A stretch of 64,000 bases of DNA, from contig CH672415.1 of NCBI GenBank assembly GCA_000153145.1, forward strand, positions 1,670,767 through 1,734,766, given 5' to 3'. Within the stretch, counting starts at the first letter, position 1. Every line of letters begins with the position of its first letter. This document shows, in pieces, positions 42,972 to 51,256 of the stretch. The notes beneath the pieces were generated by a model. The model worked only from the letters and a program-made list of their open reading frames with translations, had not been told where the DNA came from and did not search any database. Origin of the DNA: a marine actinobacterium PHSC20C1 (GTDB lineage: Bacteria > Actinomycetota > Actinomycetes > Actinomycetales > Microbacteriaceae). The position numbers and the translations under genes were made by a program.

Positions 42972-44110
42972 GCATCCCCACAATTGCGCGCATCGACGCC
43001 TACCCCTTGCCGTACCGCGAAACCAACGACCACGACAGCACCCGCTACAGCTGCCTTGTGCGAGTCGAGGATGCCGCCGGCACTGTCGGCTGGGGCGAAG
43101 CTGCGACGATCGTGCGCGAGGCTGCAAGCGCGGCTGCCGTTCTGGTTCGGGGTTTTGCTGGCGCACTCGCGGGCACCCCAGCGAGCCCGGAAGCGGCGAA
43201 CGCAACAATGGCGACTCATGCGTGGTGGCACGGCGGTGCGGGGATTGCGAGCTTTGCGGTGTCGGCGATTGATATGGCGCTGTGGGATCTGGTCGGCCGC
43301 CGTGAGGGCACCAATCTGGCGGTGCTTCTTGGCGCTTCCTCCGATGCAAGCCTCGACACCATCATCACGTGTCATGCCTCTGTGGAAGATCTGGGCGAGA
43401 TGACTGCTGAGATGGCCGAGTGGGTGGCGCATCGCGGAGCATCCGGAATCAAAATTGCGTTTGGCAAAACGGGAGCTTCGCGATTGGGCGTGGAACTGGA
43501 GCGCGATATTGCCTTCATGACTGCGCTTCGAGGGGCCCTGGGTGATGACACCCCCATCATGATTGATGTGGGTCCCCGCGTTGGCTGGAATGTCGAGCAA
43601 GCTCAGGCTCGCATCGACACCCTCGCTCCTCTCGGTCTCGCGTGGCTTGAGGAACCGCTCGGGGCTCGAAACCCTCAGGGGTACCGTCAACTTCACGACA
43701 ATGCACGCGGCGTGCTCATTGCCTACGGCGAGCGCGAGTGGAATGTCACCGGGGTGCACGAGATTGTGAGCACGGGAACGGTGGATGTCGTCGGCATGGA
43801 CCCGGGTCGCATCGAAGGCGTGAGTGGTTTTCGAGCTGCGGCCGCGCTGTGTGCCGCTGCCGGGGTCAAGGCGAATGCTCATGCGTTCGCTGGACCGTTG
43901 GTCTTCGCCTCATCGCTCGCACTGTCGTTAGCGAGTGAGGCGTGCTCCGAGTTCGAGCTTGCTCCGACCCGTAACGAACTGTATGACTTCGTGGGTGCGC
44001 CCGAGCTTCATTCGAGCGTCGGGCGGCTCTCCGCCCTCACCGAACCCGGTTTGGGTATTGCCGTTGATGGGGATCGTGTTCGCGCCGCGAGCGCGGCGTC
44101 CGGGTTGTGA
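42968..44110 (+). CDS. mandelate racemase/muconate lactonizing enzyme family protein (second enolase-superfamily member)
   Basis: This 380-residue protein has the barrel motifs GIKIAFGK (catalytic lysine region, KxxFGK variant), IMIDVGPRVGW, WLEEPLGA, IAYGEREW and a late NAHAF. This set differs from the other enolase-type enzyme at 34945, so the two are not recent duplicates. The expected activity is acid-sugar dehydration or epimerisation. It follows the Gfo/Idh gene in one transcript. Its 3' end overlaps the convergent class V aminotransferase-like gene by about 100 bp. Confidence 0.87.
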   Translation: MSIPTIARIDAYPLPYRETNDHDSTRYSCLVRVEDAAGTVGWGEAATIVREAASAAAVLVRGFAGALAGTPASPEAANATMATHAWWHGGAGIASFAVSAIDMALWDLVGRREGTNLAVLLGASSDASLDTIITCHASVEDLGEMTAEMAEWVAHRGASGIKIAFGKTGASRLGVELERDIAFMTALRGALGDDTPIMIDVGPRVGWNVEQAQARIDTLAPLGLAWLEEPLGARNPQGYRQLHDNARGVLIAYGEREWNVTGVHEIVSTGTVDVVGMDPGRIEGVSGFRAAAALCAAAGVKANAHAFAGPLVFASSLALSLASEACSEFELAPTRNELYDFVGAPELHSSVGRLSALTEPGLGIAVDGDRVRAASAASGL

Positions 44111-45384
44111 CCGTAGGTCTGGCGGCTCCAGCTCACCAGGGTCGGCACAACATCTTCGGCGAATCGTTCGTAGTCTTCTGCTGAGTTGTAGGCGTGGGCG
44201 GCAAGGCGCAAGTAGCCGGTGCCGCGCCAGTTGGTGATCTGGGTTTCAAAACCGAGTTCGTCAGTGATGCGTTGACGCACGTCGTTCGCTTGAGGGCCGG
44301 TTGCTCCCAGCGTGCCTGGCAGGCGCAGCAGTCGCATCCCGGGGGCCGGCATGCCGACGACTACGCGTGATTCTTCACCTGATGCCGCATCGAGCGCGTC
44401 AGCAACTACTTCAGTGGAGTAGTCGAGCAGTGACTCAATGTAGGCCCGAATGGCGTCCCAACCAATGCGATCTTCGAGACCAGTAATCGCGTCTACCGTC
44501 GCGAGGTAGGGCGTGTAGTCGAGGGTTCCCTGAAAATCGAAGCGTGAAGGAAACGGTTCATCCATGCCCCAAGAATCGATCACGGGGTAAAGGTTCTTAG
44601 CGAACCCCTTTTCAGCAACGAGCACTGCGGTTCCTCGAAAACCGCACGCGAACTTGTGCAAATTTCCCACCCACGCGGATGCCGCGACACCCTCTGCTGG
44701 GCGGTGCTTCACGCCGGGGGCGTGCGCTGCATCCACGAGCAACGGAACTCCGTGCTTGGCGGCGAGTTCTGCGAGGGCGGCCACCGGAAACTCGCGTGCC
44801 GTTGAGGAACTTGAGGCGTCAATGACGAGTCCCGCTGGTTTCTTGGCGAGGGCTTTGCCGAGCTTGGCGAGCACCTCATCCGCTGACGCATCCAGTTCGA
44901 TGGGCACGGTGCGCACTTTTGCGCCACGCTCACGCGCTTCGCGCTTTGCCGAGAATGCGACGGCACCGTAGGCGTGGTCGGTGACGAGAATCTCGTCGCC
45001 AGCACTTAGCCCGAGAGCGCGAATGGATGCCGTCATTCCGGCACTGGCGTTGGGCACGAAACCGAAGTGCTCGGCATCCACACCGATGAAGTTGGCGAGA
45101 TCCGTGCGGGCCTGCGCAACCCGCGTCGAGGCGGCCATGAACCAGCGCTGTGGGGCAGCTTCGGCCTCTTGCAGGTAGGCCATGCGGCGCAGTTGGGCGA
45201 AGACGGGAACCGCTCCAAAGGAGCCGTGATTGATGTGGCGCCAGCGAGTGTTGAGACTCCAGAGAGCGGCAGCCGCTGAGCCGTCGCGCGCCTCGAGCGG
45301 CTCGGGGCGGTGGTTGTGCTCGACGTCGTCGTCGCTCTCGACGTCAACCGAAGTTTCGGGCTTCTTAGTTGCCATAGCGCCCAT
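44008..45384 (-). CDS. aminotransferase class V-fold PLP-dependent protein (isopenicillin N epimerase-like)
   Basis: This 458-residue fold-type I PLP protein has the family start WRHINHGSFGAVPVFAQLR near residue 50, the aspartate region PLLVDAAHAPG and the Schiff-base lysine in VGNLHKFACGFRGTAVL. Relatives include cysteine-desulfurase-like and isopenicillin N epimerase-like enzymes; the reaction here is unknown. The catalytic fold ends near residue 420. The last 35 residues come from sequence that overlaps the enolase gene on the other strand, probably after loss of an earlier stop. An alternative ATG lies at 45375. It follows purM with a short overlap. Confidence 0.85.
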   Translation of the reverse strand: MGAMATKKPETSVDVESDDDVEHNHRPEPLEARDGSAAAALWSLNTRWRHINHGSFGAVPVFAQLRRMAYLQEAEAAPQRWFMAASTRVAQARTDLANFIGVDAEHFGFVPNASAGMTASIRALGLSAGDEILVTDHAYGAVAFSAKREARERGAKVRTVPIELDASADEVLAKLGKALAKKPAGLVIDASSSSTAREFPVAALAELAAKHGVPLLVDAAHAPGVKHRPAEGVAASAWVGNLHKFACGFRGTAVLVAEKGFAKNLYPVIDSWGMDEPFPSRFDFQGTLDYTPYLATVDAITGLEDRIGWDAIRAYIESLLDYSTEVVADALDAASGEESRVVVGMPAPGMRLLRLPGTLGATGPQANDVRQRITDELGFETQITNWRGTGYLRLAAHAYNSAEDYERFAEDVVPTLVSWSRQTYGHNPDAALAARTRSPSTAIPKPGSVRAESRPTLE

Positions 45385-46471
45385 TCAAGCGCACGGCACC
45401 ACCATTCACACCCTTGGCACCCTGTTCGAATCCAGAAAGGTCACGCGTAGTCATCGAAACTCGGCCAACTTCCCACGAGGGGATGCCGTCGGCAGTGAGC
45501 GCGGCGATGGTCGCGTCGGCAGAGTCTGCTGCCACAATCGCAATCATGCCGATGCCGAGGTTCCAGGTTCCTTCGGCACTTTCGAGGCTGGAACCGGCCA
45601 GGTCGGAGAGCACCCGGAACACGCTGGGCGGCGACCAGGTCGAACGTTCAACTTCGACCCACGAGCCAACGGGAAGTACGCGTGCAAGGTTGGCGGCGAT
45701 TCCACCACCGGTGACATGGCTGAGCGAGTGCACAGCACCCGGCTGTGCCTCAAGAAGGTTGAGCAGCGGCGTTGTGTAGAGGCGGGTGGGCTCGAGGAGC
45801 ACCTCTCCCACGATTCCACCAAGGTCGTCAAGACGGTCGGTGTAGCTGATCTTGTTGTTCGCCAAAATGTGGCGCACGAGAGAGAAACCGTTTGAGTGGA
45901 TGCCGGAAGACTCCATCGCGATCACGACGTCGCCATCCGCAACGAGGTGGGGGCCCAGCTGGGCGCCCGCTTCAACAACACCGGTTGCTGCACCAGCAAC
46001 GTCATAGTCGTCTGGACCGAGAAGGCCGGGGTGTTCTGCTGTTTCGCCGCCGACCAACGCGGTGCCGGTTGCGGAGCATCCGCGAGCAATGCCTGCAACG
46101 ATGTCAGCGATGCGCGAAGGAACGACCTTGCCGCACGCGATGTAGTCGGTCATGAAGAGTGGCTTGGCGCCAACCACAACGATGTCGTCAACAACCATCC
46201 CGACGAGGTCTTGACCGATGGTGTCGTGCTTGTCGAGAGCCTGCGCGATTGCGACTTTCGTGCCAACGCCATCCGTCGACGTCGCAAGCAGGGGGTGCGC
46301 GTACGACTTGAGGAACGAGACGTCAAAGAGCCCAGCGAATCCACCGAAACCACCGACAACGTTGGGCCCGTGAGTCGCGCTGACGGCCGCTTTCATTAGT
46401 TCGACAGCAAGGTCACCGGCTGCGGTATCAACGCCGGCTGCGGCATAACTGGAGGAAGAGTTCTCGGTCAC
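45365..46471 (-). CDS. purM: phosphoribosylformylglycinamidine cyclo-ligase
   Basis: This 368-residue enzyme of purine synthesis closes the imidazole ring to make aminoimidazole ribonucleotide from FGAM and ATP. Seen motifs are ATSTDGVGTKVAIAQ, LVGMVVDDIVVVGAKPLFMTDYIACG, ALVGGETAEHPG and HSNGFSLVRH. The length is normal. It is divergent from purF across a 132-bp gap and translationally close to the class V gene behind it. Confidence 0.97.
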   Translation of the reverse strand: MTENSSSSYAAAGVDTAAGDLAVELMKAAVSATHGPNVVGGFGGFAGLFDVSFLKSYAHPLLATSTDGVGTKVAIAQALDKHDTIGQDLVGMVVDDIVVVGAKPLFMTDYIACGKVVPSRIADIVAGIARGCSATGTALVGGETAEHPGLLGPDDYDVAGAATGVVEAGAQLGPHLVADGDVVIAMESSGIHSNGFSLVRHILANNKISYTDRLDDLGGIVGEVLLEPTRLYTTPLLNLLEAQPGAVHSLSHVTGGGIAANLARVLPVGSWVEVERSTWSPPSVFRVLSDLAGSSLESAEGTWNLGIGMIAIVAADSADATIAALTADGIPSWEVGRVSMTTRDLSGFEQGAKGVNGGAVRLNGRYGN

Positions 46472-46535
46472 AGTTCAAGCGTACCGGCACCTCGCGCGAC
46501 CGCTGCCAGCACGAGGCTGAATGCACTCCGTCTAG

Positions 46536-46575
46536 GGTGTGAGAAACTAGACCGTACTCACACCGGGTACGGTCT
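46536..46575. promoter_or_regulatory. two interleaved perfect stems upstream of purF
   Basis: Stem A pairs GGTGTGAG (46536-46543) with CTCACACC (46557-46564). Stem B pairs AGACCGTAC (46549-46557) with GTACGGTCT (46567-46575). The 5' arm of B lies in the loop of A and the two share base 46557, so they form either a strained H-type pseudoknot or two mutually exclusive folds. They lie 28-68 bp upstream of the purF ATG, in the purM/purF divergent gap. At DNA level they could also be overlapping operators. No match to known purine or ZTP riboswitch cores was seen. Confidence 0.6.
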
Positions 46576-46603
46576 CTTCGACCTCAGGGAGCCACGCGAA
46601 AGC

Positions 46604-48061
46604 ATGTGCGGCATTGTCGGTATCGTCTCTTCTCAACCCGTCAACCAGCAGGTCTACGACGCACTGTTGCTGCTGCAACACCGCGGCCAAGACTCCACAG
46701 GGATAGCCACTGCCGACGGCAGCACCCTGCATTTGCAGAAAGCCAACGGCCAGGTTCGTGAGGCCTACCGCACTCGCGACATGCGCAACCTTGTCGGAAC
46801 CTCGGGCCTCGGCCACGTGCGCTACGCCACCAAAGGCAACGCGTTTAATGAGAATGAAGCCCAGCCGTTCTACGTGAATGCGCCCTACGGCATCATCCTT
46901 GTTCACAATGGCAACCTCACCAATACTCAGCAGCTCACTGACGAACTGTTCCGCATTGACCGCCGCCACCTCAACACCACGAGTGACACTGAACTGCTCG
47001 TCAACGTGTTGGCCAACGAACTTCAAGAGCAGGTTTCGGGAAACGACCTCGATCCCGAGCAGGTTTTTACCGCCATCTCACGCGTGCACGACCGGGTCGA
47101 GGGTTCCTATGCCGCGATCGCGCTGATCGCTGGCCACGGTTTGCTCGCGTTCCGTGACCCGTACGGCATCCGCCCGCTCGTTTTGGGTCGCCGCCAGACG
47201 GGTCTCGTCGGCAACGAATGGATCGTGGCATCCGAATCTCTCGTGCTCGAGAGTGCCGGCTACGAACTGGTTCGGGATGTTGCTCCCGGCGAAGCAATTT
47301 TCATCACGCCAGACGGCGAGATGTTCTCCAAGCAGTGTGCCAAGGCACCGGTGCTGATCCCGTGCTCGTTCGAATACGTGTATCTGGCTCGTCCAGACTC
47401 GATCATGAACGGCATCTCCGTTTACGAAGCCCGCTTGCGTTTGGGCAACAAGCTCGCTGACACGATCGCTAAGTTCACCCCCATGGGCGATATTGATGTT
47501 GTCATGCCGATTCCCGACTCCTCGCGCCCCGCCGCAATGCAGGTCGCGCAGAAGCTTGGCGTTGAGTACCGCGAAGGTTTCTACAAGAACCGCTACGTCG
47601 GGCGTACCTTCATCATGCCCGGCCAGGCCGAACGCAAAAAGAGTGTCAAGCAGAAACTGAACGCGATGAGCAGCGAGTTCAAGGGCAAGAACATTTTGAT
47701 CGTCGATGACTCCATCGTGCGTGGAACCACCTCGAAAGAGATCGTTCAAATGGCTCGCGAAGCCGGCGCCAATAAGGTCACCTTCACGTCAGCGGCACCT
47801 CCCGTGCGCTTCCCGCACGTCTACGGAATCAACATGCCAACCCGTGCAGAACTCATCGGGCACGGTCGCAAGATTCCCGAGATCGCAATAGAACTTGGTG
47901 CCGACGCCCTCATCTACCAAGAGGTCGAAGACATGCAGGCTGCGATTGTCGCTGGCTCAAATGTGACCTCACTCGAAATGAGCTGCTTCACTGGCGACTA
48001 CATTTCAGGCAACATCACGCCCGCCTACCTCGACTGGCTTGAAAAGACCCAGCTGAGCTAG
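46604..48061 (+). CDS. purF: amidophosphoribosyltransferase
   Basis: This 485-residue enzyme catalyses the first committed step of purine synthesis, transfer of glutamine amide nitrogen to PRPP. The N-terminal nucleophile cysteine is residue 2 (MCGIVGIVSS), so only the methionine has to be removed and no propeptide is seen. The glutaminase half shows LLLQHRGQDSTGIAT and GHVRYATKG. The phosphoribosyltransferase half has the PRPP loop ILIVDDSIVRGTTSKEI. Cysteines late in the chain (MSCFTGDYI) could serve an Fe-S cluster as in the Bacillus enzyme. The stop TAG shares CTAG with the stop of the convergent gene. Confidence 0.98.
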   Translation: MCGIVGIVSSQPVNQQVYDALLLLQHRGQDSTGIATADGSTLHLQKANGQVREAYRTRDMRNLVGTSGLGHVRYATKGNAFNENEAQPFYVNAPYGIILVHNGNLTNTQQLTDELFRIDRRHLNTTSDTELLVNVLANELQEQVSGNDLDPEQVFTAISRVHDRVEGSYAAIALIAGHGLLAFRDPYGIRPLVLGRRQTGLVGNEWIVASESLVLESAGYELVRDVAPGEAIFITPDGEMFSKQCAKAPVLIPCSFEYVYLARPDSIMNGISVYEARLRLGNKLADTIAKFTPMGDIDVVMPIPDSSRPAAMQVAQKLGVEYREGFYKNRYVGRTFIMPGQAERKKSVKQKLNAMSSEFKGKNILIVDDSIVRGTTSKEIVQMAREAGANKVTFTSAAPPVRFPHVYGINMPTRAELIGHGRKIPEIAIELGADALIYQEVEDMQAAIVAGSNVTSLEMSCFTGDYISGNITPAYLDWLEKTQLS

Positions 48062-48477
48062 CCCTCGAGCGTGCCCTCGTACGACTCAGGCTCAACAGTT
48101 TCGTGTTCGACGGTTGCTGCTCGTGACCGACGAATCGACACTCGGTCGAGCACTAGGGCAACGAGCGCGCCTACGGCAACGCCTGCAGGAATACCAAACA
48201 GGCTGAAATAGCCGAAGAGTGCACCAAAGCCGACTGCGGGGTCGACCGGGAACGACATCGTGAGGATGAACGTCACAATCGCACCGATGCCGCCGCCGAT
48301 AATCAGAAACGGCCCAAACTTGGGCGCCCGGCGAATTCTCGCGCTGCCAGACTCTACCGAGTGAACATAGGTCGGCGCGCGAGTCTCTGCCGCCTCAGTG
48401 TTCTGCTCAGGCTGGTGCGGTGCGGATGCCGCGGGCTCGTGTTCTGGCGTTGTGCTCACGGAACTATTCTCTCCCAC
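48058..48477 (-). CDS. conserved actinobacterial membrane protein, two helices
   Basis: In this 139-residue protein about 50 residues of proline/glutamate-rich soluble sequence are followed by two hydrophobic segments (about 53-73 and 82-110; GPFLIIGGGIGAIVTFILTM and LFGIPAGVAVGALVALVLD) and a charged tail. Database names such as potassium transporter for relatives have no visible basis here. Its stop codon shares the four bases CTAG with that of purF on the other strand. Its start overlaps the sterol-carrier-like gene by about 22 bp, so it is probably co-transcribed with it. Function is unknown. Confidence 0.75.
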   Translation of the reverse strand: MGENSSVSTTPEHEPAASAPHQPEQNTEAAETRAPTYVHSVESGSARIRRAPKFGPFLIIGGGIGAIVTFILTMSFPVDPAVGFGALFGYFSLFGIPAGVAVGALVALVLDRVSIRRSRAATVEHETVEPESYEGTLEG

Positions 48478-48827
48478 GCGACTGGCAAGTACTCACTAAG
48501 GTCGGCACGCGACCCGGAGGCACTGATGTCGCCGGAGTCGAGGGCCTCGGCCCACTCCCGCGTTCCCGTGGCCAAGGCAATCCAGGTTGCGGCATCCATT
48601 TCCACAACATTGGGCGGAGTGCCCCGGGTGTGGTTGGGGCCTTCGATCGCTTGAACGGCGCCGAAGGGCGGCACTCGCACCTCTACCGAGTTGCCTTCAG
48701 CGTCTCGCCCCAAAACTTGCAGGAGATATCTCACTGCGGTGGCGGTCGCATCGCGATCGGCTCTACCGTCTTTGACCATTCGGATGCTTGCTTCGCCAGC
48801 AATTGCGGCAATCTTCAGCTGTGCCAT
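48456..48827 (-). CDS. sterol carrier (SCP2-like) family protein
   Basis: This 123-residue soluble protein begins MAQLKIAAIAGEASIRM and has a central segment of beta strands with EVRVPPFGAVQAIEGPNHTRGTPPNVVEMDAATWIALATG. That segment matches the actinobacterial proteins annotated as sterol carrier orthologues, which sit beside purF in mycobacteria. The family may bind lipids or hydrophobic ligands; no activity is established. It forms a two-gene unit with the membrane protein downstream and is divergent from purD. Confidence 0.8.
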   Translation of the reverse strand: MAQLKIAAIAGEASIRMVKDGRADRDATATAVRYLLQVLGRDAEGNSVEVRVPPFGAVQAIEGPNHTRGTPPNVVEMDAATWIALATGTREWAEALDSGDISASGSRADLSEYLPVAWERIVP

Positions 48828-48894
48828 GCCTAAACGCTAGCAAGTTGGACTGTACGCGAGCAAGGAACACTGAACGCTTCGTTAGGCTGTGCTT

Positions 48895-50145
48895 GTGCGA
48901 ATTCTTGTTCTTGGTTCCGGTGCCCGCGAGCACGCGATAGTTACGTCTCTCCTCAGCGAGGAAGAGGCCCACGAAATCACGGCTGCGCCTGGCAACGCCG
49001 GCATTGCGGCGGTTGTTGAAACTGTCGCGCTCGACCCGACTCGCGGTTCAGTTGTCACCGAGTACGCCCTCGACAACGACATCGAGCTGGTCATTATTGG
49101 GCCAGAATCTCCTCTTGTTGAGGGTGTAGCTGACGCTCTTCGCCGCCGCGGAATCGCCGTCTTCGGCCCGGGCAAAGCTGCTGCGGCGCTTGAGGGCAGC
49201 AAAACTTTTGCGAAGCGCATCATGGATGCCGCCAACGTGCCCACCGGTCGCGCTCACCGAGTCGGCTCGATTGACGAAGCTCTGGAGGCTCTCGATGAGT
49301 TCGGGGCTCCGTACGTTGTGAAGGCTGACGGTCTCGCTGCCGGCAAAGGTGTTCTCGTTACCGGCGAGCGCAACGCGGCTGTTGATCACGCCAAGCACTG
49401 GCTCACCTACGGCAGCGTGCTCGTTGAGGAATACCTCGCGGGTGAAGAAGTTTCCCTCTTCTTGTTGAGCGATGGCCACAGTGTTGTCCCTCTATCTCCC
49501 GCGCAAGATTACAAGCGTGCTTATGACGGCGACGACGGACCAAACACGGGCGGCATGGGCGCGTATTCTCCGCTCAACTGGCTCCCCGCGGGTTTCGTTG
49601 ACGAAGTAATTGACACCATTGCGCTGCCCACTATTCGTCAGCTCGCTGAGGAGCAAACACCCTTCATCGGGCTGCTCTACTGCGGGCTCATTGTCACCAA
49701 GGACGGCATCCGCGTTATTGAGTTCAACGCCCGTTTCGGTGACCCCGAGACTCAGGTCGTTCTGCCCCGTTTGGTCACACCGCTCAGTTCGCTGCTGTAC
49801 GCGGCGTCGACGGGTGGCCTCGCCGACCTCGCAGCGCCCGTTTTCAGCGACGACGTTGCTGTGACAGTTGTTCTCGCGAGCGAGGGCTACCCCGAGAACC
49901 CCAAGATTGGGCGACCGATTACAGGGTTGGATGCTGCACTCGCCGTCCCCGGAATCACTATCGCCCACGCGGCCACCGCCAAAAAGGGTGACGAGTTTGT
50001 CGCCACCGGCGGACGCGTGCTGAGCGTTGTCGCGACCGGCGCGACGTTTGCGGTTGCCCGCGAACGCGCATACGAAGCCCTCGGGCACATTCACCTTGAG
50101 GGTGCTCACTTCCGCAGCGATATCGCCCTGCGCGTCGCGAAGTGA
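48895..50145 (+). CDS. purD: phosphoribosylamine-glycine ligase
   Basis: This 416-residue ATP-grasp enzyme joins phosphoribosylamine and glycine to GAR. The N-terminal MRILVLGSGAREHAI begins at the GTG of 48895; a GTG two codons earlier is less typical of the family. Further motifs are VIIGPESPLVEGVADALRRRGIAVFGP, LEGSKTFAKRIM and the ATP-grasp glycine loop YVVKADGLAAGKGVLV, with RFGDPETQVVLPRL near residue 290. The stop overlaps the GTG start of purC. Confidence 0.97.
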   Translation: MRILVLGSGAREHAIVTSLLSEEEAHEITAAPGNAGIAAVVETVALDPTRGSVVTEYALDNDIELVIIGPESPLVEGVADALRRRGIAVFGPGKAAAALEGSKTFAKRIMDAANVPTGRAHRVGSIDEALEALDEFGAPYVVKADGLAAGKGVLVTGERNAAVDHAKHWLTYGSVLVEEYLAGEEVSLFLLSDGHSVVPLSPAQDYKRAYDGDDGPNTGGMGAYSPLNWLPAGFVDEVIDTIALPTIRQLAEEQTPFIGLLYCGLIVTKDGIRVIEFNARFGDPETQVVLPRLVTPLSSLLYAASTGGLADLAAPVFSDDVAVTVVLASEGYPENPKIGRPITGLDAALAVPGITIAHAATAKKGDEFVATGGRVLSVVATGATFAVARERAYEALGHIHLEGAHFRSDIALRVAK

Positions 50146-51047
50146 GCAACGGCGTGAACGACGCTGGTTCGGATGCCACAGCGAACGGCGATTCTTCCGC
50201 GCGCGCCTGGGCGCTGACGTATTCCGGCAAAGTCCGCGACCTGTATGTGCGGCCCGACGAGCAACAGCTTGTGCTCATGGTTGCCAGTGATCGGGTCAGT
50301 GCGTTTGACCATGTGCTGGAGCCGGGCATCCCGAACAAGGGTGCGCTGCTGACGCAATTGAGCAAGTGGTGGTTCGCGCAGCTGGCTGACGTTCCTAACC
50401 ATTTGGCGGATGCTGCTGGTGTCGACGCCCCCGCAGAGCTCGCTGACCGCTCAATGATCGTGAAGCGCTTGGAGATGTATCCCGTGGAGTGTGTCGTTCG
50501 CGGCTACCTGTCGGGCAGTGGCTGGTTGGAGTATCAGGAGTCGCAGAGCGTGTGCGGCATTGCGCTGCCTGCCGGTTTGAGCGATGGCGACCGCCTGCCC
50601 GAACCGATTTACACACCGGCGTGGAAAGCGCCGATGGGTGAGCATGACGAGAACATCAGCTTTGAGCGCACCGTCGAACTCGTGGGTGCTGAGGTTGCGA
50701 CTGCGCTTCGGGATGCTTCGCTCGACATCTTCGCGCGGGCCTCAGCCATCGCGGAGACTCGTGGCGTGATTCTCGCTGACACCAAGTTCGAGTTCGGGGC
50801 CGACCCGGAGACCGGTGCTCTCGTACTGGCCGATGAGGTTCTGACAAGCGACTCGAGCCGCTACTGGGATGCCGAACTCTACGCCGCCGGAGGCCCCGGT
50901 CGTCTCGCAAGCTTCGACAAGCAAATCGTGCGCAACTGGCTCTCCGCCAACTGGGACAAGCAGGGCACCCCGCCCGAGCTCCCCGCCGAGATTGTTGAAC
51001 AGACTGCTGCGCGCTATCGCGAGCTGATTGAGCGACTTACCGCGTAG
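50142..51047 (+). CDS. purC: phosphoribosylaminoimidazole-succinocarboxamide synthase
   Basis: This 301-residue SAICAR synthase joins aspartate to CAIR. Motifs are YSGKVRDLYV, LMVASDRVSAFDHVL, MIVKRLEMYPVECVVRGYLSGSGW and ILADTKFEFG. The long form of about 300 residues is the one found in actinobacteria and fungi rather than the short 240-residue Bacillus form. The GTG start overlaps the purD stop by four bases, and the first 20 residues are poorly conserved. purS, purQ and purL do not follow here. Confidence 0.97.
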   Translation: MSNGVNDAGSDATANGDSSARAWALTYSGKVRDLYVRPDEQQLVLMVASDRVSAFDHVLEPGIPNKGALLTQLSKWWFAQLADVPNHLADAAGVDAPAELADRSMIVKRLEMYPVECVVRGYLSGSGWLEYQESQSVCGIALPAGLSDGDRLPEPIYTPAWKAPMGEHDENISFERTVELVGAEVATALRDASLDIFARASAIAETRGVILADTKFEFGADPETGALVLADEVLTSDSSRYWDAELYAAGGPGRLASFDKQIVRNWLSANWDKQGTPPELPAEIVEQTAARYRELIERLTA

Positions 51048-51142
51048 CTCGAGCCAATTCGGTAAACTGCAACTGCGTGCTGTCACGCCGAACCTTCTTC
51101 CGGAACCCACGATCCGGCTGCGGAAGGCAAAGGGGATCCTGA

Positions 51143-51256
51143 ATGCCCGACAGTTGGTCTGATTCCTTTTCTGTAGTGCCCCGGTCGGGCGATGGTGAGC
51201 GTGGGTTGCTGTTTCGCCTTCCCACAGTGGCACCAGAAGGAGAAGATCATGACTAA
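51143..51256 (+). CDS. possible 37-residue leader peptide or small protein
   Basis: A short frame begins with an ATG preceded by AAGGGG at eight bases and ends eight bases inside the DUF4287 gene (MPDSWSDSFSVVPRSG...). The good ribosome site and the overlap suggest translational coupling, but the peptide has no known motif and may not be conserved. It is too small to be judged by composition. Confidence 0.3.
   Translation: MPDSWSDSFSVVPRSGDGERGLLFRLPTVAPEGEDHD

Noticed and set aside
42824-43882. Open frame of 352 codons on the minus strand
   Set aside because: It is the shadow of the Gfo/Idh and enolase-type genes, which have clear motifs, ribosome sites and ATGA coupling on the plus strand.
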